From Adiantum capillus-veneris (taxonomy: Eukaryota > Streptophyta > Polypodiopsida > Polypodiales > Pteridaceae): a DNA stretch of 64,000 nt. Positions 35,029-46,829 of this stretch are shown piece by piece. A model generated the notes under the pieces. It was not told where the DNA came from, did not search any database, and was given only the letters and a program-made list of their open reading frames with translations. The DNA lies in assembly GCA_014529385.2 (NCBI GenBank), contig CM043968.1, forward strand, positions 28,027,013 through 28,091,012, given 5' to 3'. The position numbers and the translations under genes were made by a program. Each line of letters starts with the position of its first letter. Position 1 is the stretch's first letter.

Positions 35029-36208
35029 ACGCCTGTGCGAGTGCAGTGAGTGCTCAGGTTCAGGGTGGATCTTAAGTGGATAATACACCATTGCTCCTTA
35101 TTATTGCAGATTCTCGCTCAAAAGGTTGGACTACTTGTAGCTATTATTGTGAGCTCTATAGAAATTCTCACCTCGGCGAGCTACCCACCACAAGCCAATT
35201 TCCATCAAAGGCTTCAATAGCACATTGTCATCAAGGCCAAGCAGTCCATATCGGCTATTACCGCTCATAAATACTCACGGCTACTCAATCACTCCTCAAG
35301 ACTCCACCTGAGACCTTTTTCCTAGTGCAAGCTTGCCACTACGGTGAAGCCGATGTCTTGATGTTTAGGTTGTCCACGTCCTAGCTCAGGAAGGTTGCCA
35401 TCACCTCATTGTTAATGCTCAAAAGCATTTTAATTAAATTAAACACTCCAAAGCATTAAGAGGCCAAGTTCCCATGCCAAATAGCAAGGAAGAGTGTGTT
35501 GTTTTTCATCTTGTATTTGTTTTTTTCTTTTCCACAATCATTGTCATCACTTAGCATCTTTTGTATCATTGACGGGCATAGAAACTTCCATAAAGGATAA
35601 TTTCCCTATTGGTAAGACCCCAGTTTAACTTTTGCATCACTTGTAGAGGGTTGCATACTTTTGATCACCATGGACTTTGAGCAAGAATAAATATCACTAG
35701 ATCTTGACGCCATGAAGAAGTAGGAGAAAATAACTTGGACAAGGCAATCATTGCCTATGAGTGCCGAAAACTCAATTGGACACCTATGGACAAACTTCTA
35801 CACATGAACTACAATGTTAGATGCTTCGACACCGAAGCCACACCTTTGAAAATTGGAGATACCAATTTTGAATCTGTTCCACACCCTTGATTGCCATACA
35901 GTCTTCAAGGGGAGGAGTTTTTTCCTGTACCCTAGTTTCTTACACCCTACTGCTGCAATTCTCTATGGGAGCCATCCATTTTATACACCTATGTGGATGG
36001 GACTAAGACCCCATCAGAAGGTTTTTGGACCTTTTTTTGGTTCTCTCAGACACAAAAGGGGAGGATTGTTATGGTTTGTGCCTGACTCACACCATGGGAA
36101 ACCTCTCCAAATCCTAGACCTGCCTACACTAGGTGCCACCTACTTCCATGCTTTGGTCATCTGTGATGTCACAAGAAAGTTCCACTTTGGTGCCTATATA
36201 TACAAGCC
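35029..36208. other. Unassigned stretch with one unrecognised ORF
   Basis: Plus-strand ORF 35853-36218 (121 codons, starting TTG) encodes a His/Phe-rich peptide without any motif I know. Adjacent peptide fragments (TPMDKLLHMNYNVRCFD) suggest an old polyprotein in decay, perhaps copia-like in view of the purine tract at 36571. I see no further features. Confidence 0.25.
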
Positions 36209-36392
36209 TTATGGGTAGTCTTTGCATGAATAATAACAACTAGCCATCTCTACTTTGATATCCTACATTCTTTGAGTTTGATTAGTGTTTCTCATTAAGC
36301 TTATGGGTACTCTTTGCATGAATAATAACAAGTAGCCATCTCTACTTTGATATCCTACATTCTTTGAGTTTGATTAGTGTTTCTCATTAAGC
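36209..36392 (+). repeat. Tandem duplication of 92 bp
   Basis: 36209-36300 and 36301-36392 are identical except for two bases (GTAGTC/GTACTC and AACAACTAG/AACAAGTAG). It is non-coding and probably recent. Confidence 0.9.
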
Positions 36393-36570
36393 ATGCCATA
36401 ATCATAAATGGAGCTTGGAATTATCCACCATAGAGCCTTTCACTCATGAAGGGCCTACCCTTCAAGCGGTTTGCACATTGCATGGAGATGATGGGGTAGG
36501 GTGAAGCCATAAGATTGCTTCACAGTTTACAAATTGTACATACACGAGCCACTTGTGCCACATTGACCTT

Positions 36571-37426
36571 CAAGGTGGAGATTGTTAGGGTTCAGGCCAA
36601 TTGGCCGTACACCCCACACTAATTTTCAGTCTACTGAAATGAATCTTCTCTCTCTAGAATTGGCCATTATAGTGAGAGAAAATAAAAAAGTAGAAGGGAC
36701 AAATATGTACAACGGGTAGAGGAATGTGTTCATGAACTAGAGAGTTCCAAAATTTGAATGCATTTTTTATAACTTCCAATAGAATTTGATAAAGATTGGA
36801 TCGAGATTTTAAGGGGCAGAGACTGGATATTGCGAGTCAAAACGAGTCCAAAAGGGATCTTGAAAGCCTCCAAAAGTGGGTAGTATGGCTAACCAAAGGG
36901 TGGGAAAGGGAGCCAAGGTGTTATTTTCCACACTTGCCAACCTAAATTTATGTGGAGATAAGGGATGTGGTCCAGAAGCCTCCCATGCAAAAAAGACGGT
37001 AAGAGGAGTAGTTCTATAAAATATAAACCTGCTTTTACAAGACATAGGCCAAGTATTTGTTAAATAGGTAAAAAAAGAAGGCGTTTTTGGAAAAATAGCT
37101 CACCTACCTTATTGGAAACGGCAAGATGAACAACTTTTTAGATCAAAGTTTTCTCATTTGAGGAATGCAAAAAGGAGTTTTCTTCATTTTTCTGTAGGAC
37201 TGCATTGAAGAGAGCAAGGGACTTCTATCTTCCTGGCTCTTCAAACTCCAAGCAAAATCCCCAGCCAAAAGAAAGCTCTCCATGCTCTTCTCAAGGCTCA
37301 TCATCTTCTCTTGCTCTCTCTCCCCCATACAAGTCTCCATAGCTATAACTTCTCAAGCTTTTACATAATTAAATATATGGGTTACTACTTCTTAATGCTT
37401 ACATATCTTCTTTTCCACTTGATTTT
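36571..37426 (+). repeat. Candidate polypurine tract and LTR of an unplaced element
   Basis: AAGGTGGAGAT (36572-36582) is followed by TGTTAGGGTTCAGGCC at 36583, the layout of a copia-type polypurine tract and LTR start. The sequence then runs without coding potential. No second copy was found in the window, so the right border is unknown. Confidence 0.35.
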
Positions 37427-37639
37427 TGTTGGAATTGGGGTTACAGGGAAACATACACAGCTTGGAGAAGGTGAAGAAGCTCAAGGCACACAACAGAGAG
37501 TATATTGTTTACTGCATAATGGAAAGATAAGTTAGCCTTAGAATGATGGGAATCTATACAATGCACGAGGGGAAACCTCCTAGTAAGAAAAAATGCCCCA
37601 AGTGTGTTCATACACATCAATATCTCATATATAGTAACA

Positions 37640-38340
37640 AATCTCCCTTGGGAATTCTTAGCCCTTTCCACATCACGTACATCTACATGAGTAATAGGCT
37701 AACCCATAGCATTTTAGAAACCCCCGTAGGCTATACATTTGCCTCATTGGAAATTTACGATCAAGTTTCCACCATTAAAAAGAGGAAACAAATTGTCATA
37801 AATGTCTATGAGCTTACATTATTGTCTCTGGTACAGATAACAAAGGCTGAATAGAATCTTCCACAAACACAACATCTTGTGAAACAAAGATACATTTTGT
37901 TTGTAGATGGTATAACTAGTTACCTTTGCTTTCAATATTGTGGACCAACAAAAATGCATTTAACATCCTTAATATCCAATTTTTGGCACTGCGTTTGTGG
38001 CACCAAAGCATAAGCTAAACAACCAAAAATGCGTATGTGATCAATAGATGCATTCTTATCATGCCATGCTTCATAAGGAGTCAGGGTGCAAAGCTTTCAT
38101 AGGACACCTATTACGTACGTAAGTAGCACACACGATAGCCTCAAGCCTAAACGAATGTGGCAAAGCTTGACTCTTGACCATACTTTGTGCCATCTCCATA
38201 AGCGACACATGAGACATATAGTCCCCCCCTTGATCTAAACGGAGGCTGCCCATAGTACATTTAGAGACATTTTTAGCCATAGCCAAAAATTGTTTGAAGC
38301 ACATAAAAACTTTGGACTTAGCTTTCAGTAGATAACACAT
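37640..38340 (-). pseudogene. Copia integrase (minus strand)
   Basis: Minus strand from 38340: AKSKVFMCFKQFLAMAKN and TMGSLRLDQGGDYMSH, where the second catalytic Asp lies in LDQGG, then ALPHSFRLEAIVCATYVRNRCP, and below 38070 GCLAYALVPQTQ and the post-core segment. A deletion removes the stretch with the catalytic Glu between DYMSH and MVKSQ. The remnant reaches the tail that precedes RT (matching about 54350-54450) and then directly the polypurine tract. Confidence 0.75.
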
Positions 38341-38655
38341 GCATGCGTGGAGTAATCACCAATAAAAGTCACGAAGTATAGGTAATTGCCTAAGGATGGA
38401 GTTTGCATGTAGCCCTTACATAACCATCATTTGGAAACTTCGAACGCTGCATTTTACCCAAAATACAGCCTTCACAAACATGCTTTGAACGTGCTTCAAG
38501 AGGCAGCAAAGAAGCCGCCATATCAAATTTCTACAAACATAGCAAACTGGCAAAATTCAAATGCCCAAAATGTGCATGCCAAAGTTTTGCATCTAATACA
38601 GTCTTTGACAATTGCATTTGCAAAATTTTTCCCACAATTATCATACAAAGTGAGC

Positions 38656-39135
38656 TTATGCAGCCAGATGCAACAATTTCATCGGGCCAAAACTAAGATC
38701 ATGAACTGTACATATATCATCCACAAATTTGACAACAAGATCAAGTCTAGCAAGTGTGGATACAGACAAAAGGTTTTTCTTGATCCTAGGGACATAAAGT
38801 GCATCAACAAGTGTGAAAGAATTTCCATTCGCATCAGTCAGCACAATCTTTCCAACTCCCTTGACTAGATAAGAGGTATTGTTGACACAAGAGACCGTCT
38901 TCACATGAGGGACACACTTGAGAGAGGTAAACAAGTGACGATGTGAAGTAATGTGCTTTGAAGCACCACTATCAAAGTACCACACATGTGAATCTGTAGT
39001 AACTGACATGCATGCATCATGGACAGAAGGTTCATAAGTGCACTCTGCATCTACATTAGCATCGAATCTCCTTTCATCAAAGATTCTACAATACTTGCAC
39101 TTGTAGTGGAACCATTCTCTTTCTTCTACCTTCAA
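38656..39135 (-). pseudogene. Copia protease and gag-pre-integrase region (minus strand)
   Basis: A 159-codon open frame. FHYKCKYCRIFDERR is followed by VWYFDSGASKHITSH, an intact copia protease active site (DSGA), then LVDALYVPRIKKNLLSVSTL, typical of the segment before integrase. The plus-strand sister (about 52960) has DNGS at the same site, so this copy keeps the better protease. Confidence 0.8.
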
Positions 39136-39546
39136 TTTAGGACACTACTTTATCAAGTGATCATTAGCCTTGCGATAATGGCAACACATCTTCTTTTTTG
39201 CCTTTTTCATCAAAATTCCCAAACAAGGTGTTGCCATCAGAAGCATTAGAAACAAGTCATCTGCTACTCAGCAAAGAACCATGAGAAGTAGCTATATGGT
39301 TGTTATCACCTTTTCTTTGAAACCCAGTTCAACTGTATGTTGTTTAGCCATGTTCTTTCTTGAAAGTGACTCTTGCAATAGCAATGTGCATAATGCATCA
39401 AACTTGACATCTTGAGGGCTTCCTTGGGTCATAAGTCACCAAATACTAGCAAAATCTTAGTAAGAATTTAATAATGCATCAAGAACAATCTACCCGAGTG
39501 AACTATCAAAAGTGACTTCGCCTGTAGCAATGAGTTGTTCATTAAT

Positions 39547-40255
39547 TGTTACAAGTTTGAGCACCCTCCTATTGTATGTGGTTAGCATAAAATTGGGATA
39601 GCTGGCATGTAATGGTTAATAACGGTGCTATCTTTTTATTTTTACTAACAATAAGATTGATGTTGTGTAAATTGGAATTGTGGAAATCAAGGAGAAAGCA
39701 CCAAATAATCTCTCTTGGCCATTTTTATTTGCATGTAGGCTGCTCAATCTCCTATCCCTAGTGGAAGGGATGTTACGAGTTTGGGCACTCTCCTGTTGTA
39801 TGTGGTTAGCATTACAATTCGGATAGCTGACATGTAATGGTTAATTACGGTGCTGTCATTTTATTTTTACTAGCAGTGAGATTGATGCTATGTAGATGGG
39901 AATTCTATGAATTGAGGAGAAGGCATTAAATAATCTCTCTCGATCATTTTTATTTCTACAATGTTTTAGTTATTCCTCCACTAAAGTTTCATTGTATATA
40001 TCTAGAGAGAATTCACCCTATAAAGGGTCATGCAAGAAGTGATAGACACCACTCATGGACTAAAGTGTCAAGAGAGGCCTCAAATACTTGGGTTACATAA
40101 TAAAATTAGATACGTAACTTCATCAAGAGGTGCTGTGGAGTTTGGGAGCTAGAATTTTAGCCAATTGTGTGCAAGACTCTTCTCTCTTATGCAAAGTGTA
40201 TGTGCAAAAATCATGTCTACATCTCCTCTCTTACATGCTTTCACTATCCAGGCTA

Positions 40256-40310
<55 letters not shown>

Positions 40311-40434
40311 CGCGCACTTGGTGTTCTTGTTTAGATTGTATGTACTTGGGTTTTGAGAGAGATGGTGAAACGTTGATGGTTATGTGTGAGGAAAATTGAA
40401 GGGTTCTAGCTTTCATTCTCCCAAAATTCCCCAA
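39547..40434. mobile_element. Insertion in the copia gag, flanked by ATTAAT
   Basis: The copia gag reads on the minus strand up to ATTAAT at 40435-40440 and resumes after ATTAAT at 39541-39546, by comparison with the plus-strand copy at about 52360-52380. The 888 bp in between are foreign. The insert begins TGTTACAAGTTTGAGCAC, has a partial duplicate of its first ~180 bp (39547-39728 and 39773-39955), a TATA-like CTATAAAGG at about 40019 and a (GT)n(GC)n tract at 40260-40316. It is probably a solo LTR with an internal duplication. Confidence 0.65.
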
Positions 40435-40870
40435 ATTAATATCTTTGATACTAGCAAGAAAAGTGTCCATGTCATGATGTCATCTATGCAATTTTAGCCT
40501 CATTGTGACTTGCATAAAGACCATCTAGAATATCCCAAGCCTATTTTATTGATTTAGCTGAGCAAATGTGAGGAGTAATAGTGTGCCTCACAAATAATGC
40601 AATCACTGCATGAGCATGTGCATCTCTAACATCCCAACGAGACTACTCGAAAAAACAAGCCACCAAAACCTGCAACATCCTCAAGAGAGCATGTATCCAA
40701 AGAAGACGGACATACATCAATGCCCTGCACAACATTTCAAACGCCCTTTGACACAAGAACATGTGTCATCATGTAAGCCCACATTGTATAGTTGTCCCCA
40801 TCCAATGTATCCTTAGCAGCAAACATCTTGAAAACATCTTGTTGTTGTCAGCCATGGCGAGTGACTACAC
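40435..40870 (-). pseudogene. Copia gag N-terminal part (minus strand)
   Basis: The minus strand encodes the gag start near 40855 (beside GCCATGGC) and the LASIKDIN segment next to the insertion. The matching region of the sister copy starts MADNNTNVFKMFA at 51893. Many stops. Confidence 0.6.
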
Positions 40871-41695
40871 CTGATGCAAAAATTGCCTGGAAAAAGGAAA
40901 AACAAAGTAGGACCAACACGTGCTATATAGCAAAACCCAAAGAAGACTATTAGGAACCTGTTTTGCAAAAAAATGCACTCGCAAAATATCTGCACAAAAG
41001 GATAAAATTGCATGTGCAGTATTGCCTATAGTGAAAACAGAGGCTAAAAATGAGTGCGAATTAAAATTTTGAGCAAACTAAGCTCTTCGAGCTTATCCAA
41101 AGTATTTGTTGACCTGATGAAACTCACCAAAGCTCACCCAAATCAGAGAAAATGAGCACGCGGGTGCTAGCGGTGCTGGCGACTATGCCCTGGAGGATGC
41201 AATCTGCTTTGATACTAATTGTTGGAATTAGGGTTCCATGGAAACACACATAGCTTGGAGGAGATGAAGAAGCTCATGACACAGAACTGAGAGTATATTT
41301 CTTAGTGCACAATGGAAAGATAAGTTAGCCCTAGAATGATGGACATATATACAATGCACGGGGGGAGAAACCTCCTACTGAGGAAAAGAATGCCCGGGCG
41401 GTACTAAATTCACACACATTACTACCTCAAATATGGTAACAACTCTTGCTTAACCCCTATAGATCCTATCATCCACGAGGTGTTTAGGGTCTTGGGATTG
41501 AGTTCAACGAGGTGTTTTAAGTGAAAAGGCTAATCGCAATATTTGCTGCATTTTAGAGCTTTCATCTCTTTAATTTGTGTAATTAAAAGTGCGATTAGCA
41601 TGCTGTATTGATCAAAAGCTCTTCTGAAGGAGAAGAATTAATTACTACAAAGTCCTTTCGGAGGGGGGGTCAGATCCAAAAAGTATGGCCCTCAA

Positions 41696-41761
<66 letters not shown>
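41696..41761 (+). repeat. (CT)n(CA)n compound microsatellite
   Basis: About 17 CT units followed by about 15 CA units. It lies outside any recognised element, 255 bp from the copia LTR. Confidence 0.95.
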
Positions 41762-41766
<5 letters not shown>

Positions 41767-44100
41767 CGACACATGTATATGATGTGTGATCGAGTTTAAG
41801 TTAATGCTTTCTTTGCAATTGTCACGCTCAAATATGCTCAATGTTACACAATTAATTGATTACTGTAGTTAATCTGTAATTTCTACTACACTTTAATTCC
41901 AATTCTTTGACATGCACTCATACTAATGGCATGCTAATTACAATGTTAATTGCTCGATGGAAATTGACTAGAGTGTGAACACAAAATGAGCTTGATTGCT
42001 TGGTGAAAATGAGCACAAAAGGGGTGCTTAAATAGTACAAAGGAACATTACATTTCCATTTCCAATTTACTCATGCCTAGTTTTTTTTTCCCTCTAATCT
42101 AGAAAGAGAAAATCATGTTTTTAGGCGTCACAATTTGTTCTTATTCCTTATAACATTGTAGAATGTTCAATAATGAATTCCAATAATTAAACTTTGATGG
42201 GACTCTTCCCAAAATACAATTTTGGTAACACTCTGATGGGGGGAAGAGTGTCTTCACCTCGCTTGTGCTTAGGGGTCCCACTTTATAATCATGTAAATAC
42301 ACCACATGAGTTCAACACTAGGGTTCTTTATTTTTGAAAAATTAAGGAATTTAATAGAGATACACTACCTGGAAAAGAGGGATTTTTTAATACCCTATGA
42401 ATTCACATTATATAGGGGGTTCCTAATAGTGGACCCCTCCAACCCTTATGTTTCCTTTTCGCTAAACATTGCATCAAAAACTATATTTGCAACTATACTT
42501 GCCTTGTAATCAGGGGTTTCAATTCGCACAACATATACCCTTCTCTCCACCTCTTTGGCTGGTAGACGCCGGGGAACTACCCCCACTTAGAGCGGATCCA
42601 CACGTTGTAGTGGCACCCCTGCCGGCTCTACCCAATCTCACTCCAGCATTGAATACTACGTGGAGATAGCTGAGCATTCGCACGTGTTGTGATGCTTGCC
42701 ACGTGTCTGGTGTTGATCATTTATAGAACATCTACATCCAATGCTCGGGCACCAGAGGACCTCCATGAAAGAACAAGTTGAGTTTAAAATTGCTCGCCAT
42801 CCCGCGTTGAGAGGTATTCAACTTGTGTTAGGTGACCCACACGCTCAGGTTTAATACGCCGCCAGTTAGTGATGCCATGGAGTGCCAACTCTACCGTTTG
42901 CGACAGAGTGGAGCTTAGTCAATCTTCGTTCGAGACTGCCCCTTAAATAAGCTGCGTGCGAATCTCTCACCCCCTACCAACAACTCCAACCCATGCGAAA
43001 CGGCGGGCCCTAGTTGCTATCAGCTCTACCCTTACCACCACTCTCAATTTCGCCAAAATTGGGAAGGCAAGTCTCTACCCCCACCTTCCAAAGCAAGAGG
43101 AGAACGAGTTGGTGAACCTACAAAACTCACGAATAGGTCGAAGGGGATTAAGTTGATGCAATGGTGCAAAATTATGTTCGTGTTAAGATATGCATCTCCC
43201 TTTTTTGGCTCCACCAAAAAGGGTCGCCAAGATTCCCAAATAGGCTAGCATCATTGTGAAAATAAGGCGTCTATTAAAGATCCTTATGGTAGCTATGGTG
43301 TGTAAACACCCATATTATCCTGTTGTGCTTGATAGGAAAGTTCTCTACCAATTTAACAGTTAGGTGGTGGTGACGTGAGGCATAGTTATATGGAACTCTA
43401 ATAGCTAACTATGCCTCCATCACGGTCACACGAGAGGATGCAATAGGCATAATATAACTTTGCATTCATCACGGTCAGATGAGAGGATGAAATTGGCATA
43501 GTATAGCTATGCATGTTTGTAACTATACCCATTTTGGCAAAATTGCCAAAAAAAAAGCTGCAATGACTTACAAAACAGTTGCAACGTTCGCGACGACTGT
43601 GGCGACATGCATGAATCCCAATCTGTATAACTCCTGAACAAGTCTCCACTACCTGCATACTAAGCTCCCTTTCTGCTTAGCCAACCATAAGGTGTCGATT
43701 TCAAGCAGTCTGTAACCTCCAATTGGCGGCCAGTCTTTGTAGACATGCGATTATGTGACCATGGAGAAGGCAAGACTCAAGCTGCTTACACACCGTCTTT
43801 CCATGCCATGGCATGCGGACATGGAAGCAAGCCGACACACATTCAATAAGGGCAACGGACAATAAGTTGGGCTATCACTACCCCCTACCCAAGCTTGGGC
43901 GAGGGTTGAGCACTTGCCAGGGGACACAAAATTTGATGACGAACCAAGAGGCTATAAGAGAGTTCTGAAGTAATGCATGCCCCTTTTTAATCAAATCTTA
44001 GTGGTGTGTGACACTTATTTTTAAAAGATGACGGGCAAGCATAGGTTTGGTGTGTATCCAGCCTTAGGGTAGAGGCGTAGTTTGCCTAAATTATCCATGT
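41762..44100. other. Intergenic stretch without recognised genes
   Basis: No credible coding sequence. 43413-43520 holds a twofold repeat of about 54 bp built on ATCACGGTCA and GAGAGGATG. 42540-43160 is CpG-rich and could be an eroded LTR, but no partner was found. The rest shows nothing I can name. Confidence 0.4.
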
Positions 44101-44454
44101 AGGGACGTCGTGTGACCAGGCCGTGAGCACCTTAAATTAGCCAATGGGATTCGGGAGCCCGGAGCAGTTTGGGAATTTCGACCGGCGATTGCCGGTGGCC
44201 TCTGAGGGGACGGCTGGGCGGCGCACACCGAGAGGCGCCCACCATTGTTGAAAAGAAACGGTTTCCAACTTCCAAGACTTGAGGCAGGAAGCGTGGGAAA
44301 CTGGAAACGTTACCGGTCTTTGTCCGGGCACTCACACACGCAAACAGGTACCTCACCTGGAAGAGGGAGGATGGCTAGAGAGAGGATGGACCTCTCTCCA
44401 TAGCCGAAGCTCGCTTCAAGCTTGGCCTTTCCTCCCTCCTTTTCGCTTCCGTGT
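44101..44454 (+). promoter_or_regulatory. GC-rich promoter and 5' UTR of the gene at 44455
   Basis: Base composition changes sharply to GC-rich. A palindromic ACGT element GACGTC lies at 44104-44109 and CCAAT at 44141-44145. No TATA box is obvious. The region just before the ATG is pyrimidine-rich (CTTTCCTCCCTCCTTTTCGC), as in plant 5' UTRs. Confidence 0.45.
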
Positions 44455-45709
44455 ATGGAGCCCTCCCCCGTCGCTGCGTCGAGCCCCCGCGTCTATGTGC
44501 CCATCACCCACCCCGATTCTCCAACCTTCGCTGTTCTGCAGCTAGTTGGCTACTCCGATCCTTCTCCTCCAAACCTTCAGCACGCGATGCCGGTAGTTCG
44601 GACTTCTCCATCCTCGAATTGGCTCTCGAGGACAGCGGGGGATTCTAGCGTTGAAAGCCCAATTATCCTTACTGGAGCTGCAATGGAAGCTTCAAAAGCA
44701 GGCATGGTAGAGGCTGCGGCAGAAGGCGATAATCAGTCGGCAATGCCAGATAACATCAGCCCAGAATGCTCCTCTGCTGAGAACCCGAGCCCTCAGGGTT
44801 CCTCCACAGGTAAATTTCTTTGCTGTGATAGCCCTAGCCCTAGAGGTTCCTGCGTAGATAGCAGCACGTGTAGCAGTTCCTACAAAGGGCTTGACAAGAA
44901 GGCTGTTTGTATCAAGCCCTCGTTAATGAAGAAGTCAGGGTCTGTGGGGGTAAGTACAGGGAGCATGGGAGTCAAGAAGTGCAGCAAAGTTGTTCCTGCG
45001 GGGGTCACTATTTGCGTTTCTCATACAGAGAAGGAGACTATTGTGCACACAGACAGCTCAAATTTTCGCGAGATTGTGCACCAGCTTACAGGTGCATCCG
45101 GGAATGAGGGTGATTTGCTGCCTGTGACAATACCCTCTCGTACTCGAGGAAATGTAGATGATGCTGCCGGGTGCTTAAGCAAACATGATGTTACAAACAG
45201 AGGGCATGATCTTGGGCCTCGCAGGTCGATGCCCACAAAGCTCTTCGAAAGGAGGAGGTCAAGCAAGACCCTTGAAAGGATTTCGACTGGCTGTAGGGAC
45301 TTACCTCCGCTGGTGCCTAGCCCCATTACACCATTGGCATCTGATTTTGAGAAAATCTGTCTCCCAGGGACACCCATAGTGAGCCCTGCAAGTGGGCAGC
45401 AGGAACGTAATAATGTACAGACACCGCCATCGTCAGCTCTACATCAGATTGGAAATGTACATTTGAATTCTAACCATAATCAGTCAGGGATGTATATGCA
45501 TGCAAACTTGAATCGGTCTCACTCCCTTCCTGAAAGCCCCCACTCTGCTTTCGGTGCGCCGCAATACGGGGCACTCACGTCTTGCAGTCGCCAGCAAGAA
45601 CCAAGCATTGAGGATTTTGTGATCGCAGAGAAGGGTTTTTTCTTGCATCCACAAAAGCCAAGAGTCAGCGTACCAGCCCTTCTTCCTCTCTTCCCGGAAT
45701 CTCCCAGAG
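44455..45709 (+). CDS. Ser/Pro-rich protein, first exon of an unidentified plant gene
   Basis: A 420-codon open frame starts at ATG 44455 (MEPSPVAASSPRV) and ends at a stop at 45715-45717. CCCAGAG|GTCAGTGAG at 45709/45710 is a good splice donor, so the exon more likely ends at 45709. The protein is low-complexity in its first half (Ser, Pro, Ala) and has conserved-looking patches: RRSMPTKLFERRRSSKTLE, LPPLVPSPITPLASDFEKI, NRSHSLPESPHSAFG and EDFVIAEKGFF. There is no signal peptide, membrane segment or catalytic motif. Codon use and GC content differ from the surrounding transposons. Disordered N-terminal exons of this sort occur in plant FLZ-type zinc-finger genes, but no FLZ motif was found downstream, so that is only a guess. 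Confidence 0.65.
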
Positions 45710-45717
45710 GTCAGTGA

Positions 45718-46829
45718 GCCTTACTCGTGCAATTATAGGCAGACATACAGGCCAAGCCGTAGTGAAATTATAAATGGCATTGGGCTTCAGTTATTTTGTA
45801 CATGCAGTGACGGAATTCGGTCAGTTAATTGTGTTGTCTGCCTATGCCAGTTCGGTAATAGTGCTGCCTTTTTGACCGCCTGAAGAGTCAATTTTGTGAG
45901 CTCCACAGGAGACCACATCGGCTTTATCTTTGTATGGAAGCACAGACTCTTTCTTTTCTTGTCCTTCAATGTTGATGCTCTGAAGCTTGATTCTAACGTG
46001 TGCATCAACCAAAATAAATTCACATCATTTTTGGCTCCCTAATTTGAAGAGGAAACTTCAGGTAGAAATTGAGGATGACAGGGGTATAAAGTTTAAAAAG
46101 TACTCACTTCTAAGAAATGTGAATTGGACACGATTGAATTTGACTTACTAGAGCAAATTGTTGTCGAGTTGCATGTGTGCTAAGTCAATTTCGAACTCCT
46201 GCAGAATTTTCCTTGTTTGCCAAAAGCCATCTCTGAAATGCTTTTGAGTGTGTTTCAGATATGTTGGTGCCCTTCTAGCTGGAGAGTTTTTTTTATTAGA
46301 TTGATTGTGTAGCTTGGCTTCACTAGTTTTCTAGCAAATGATTGTCACTTTGGGCATGGTTAATTCTTGATTTAGCCTTGTAATCATGCATGTTTGTAAA
46401 GCAGAGTTCTGGGCTTTTCCCGGATGAGCATGCGGGTTGTGCAGAGAGAGAGAGAGAGAGAGAGAGAGGGTTTCTAGAAGCTGTGGCATGTCAAACAGTC
46501 TGCTGTGCCCATCGTGCCAAGTTCCCCCCTTTCGCTTGGAATCATCTTCTCTCTTCCGGGCCCCTATTGCTGCTGTGCTGCTATGCTTGTTCTTGCCTGA
46601 TCTTCTGTAGTGCTCAGGCAAGCGGCCCCTCCCCAAAACCGCAAGCCAAACCAAAAATTGTAGTGTCCTGTGTGTTTGCTCTTTTTGTTTGCTTTTGTTT
46701 TATCCAGAGATGTTTACTTCTGTGTTGGCTGGTTTCTGCCTGTTTCTTGTTTTGTTTACCTGTGCTTGGTATCTCTTGTGTGTCTTGCTTGGTTGCATGT
46801 GAGTGTCTACTTTTGCTTGTGGTGGAATA
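45718..46829 (+). other. Candidate intron or 3' flank with an (AG)n tract
   Basis: No further exon was recognised. An (AG)n run lies at about 46443-46468. The Cys/Leu-rich ORF at 46390-46830 reads through it and looks like chance. If the donor at 45710 is used, this is intron. Confidence 0.4.

Larger units (their letters stand above)
37427..41441 (-). mobile_element. Ty1/copia element, truncated, minus strand
   Basis: Short direct LTRs (37427-37639 and 41220-41441, TGTTGGAATT to GTAACA) flank a minus-strand internal region with gag, protease and integrase but no RT or RNase H. The primer-binding site TTAGTATCAAAGCAGATTGC is on the minus strand next to the right LTR and resembles the initiator-Met site TGGTATCAGAGC. 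A polypurine run (CAAGGGAGATT) abuts the left LTR. It belongs to the same family as the plus-strand copia at 51893-56145. No target-site duplication is visible. Confidence 0.75.

Noticed and set aside
35853-36218. 121-codon ORF as a gene
   Set aside because: It starts at TTG, has no recognised motif and lies in decayed element DNA. Kept only as an unassigned stretch.
42306-43156. Short ORFs between 42.3 and 43.2 kb
   Set aside because: No ATG-started frame of useful length, no motif and no match to the elements in the window.
44132-44356. Minus-strand ORFs in the GC-rich promoter region
   Set aside because: They are open because the DNA is GC-rich. They overlap the promoter and 5' UTR of the plus-strand gene and show no motif.
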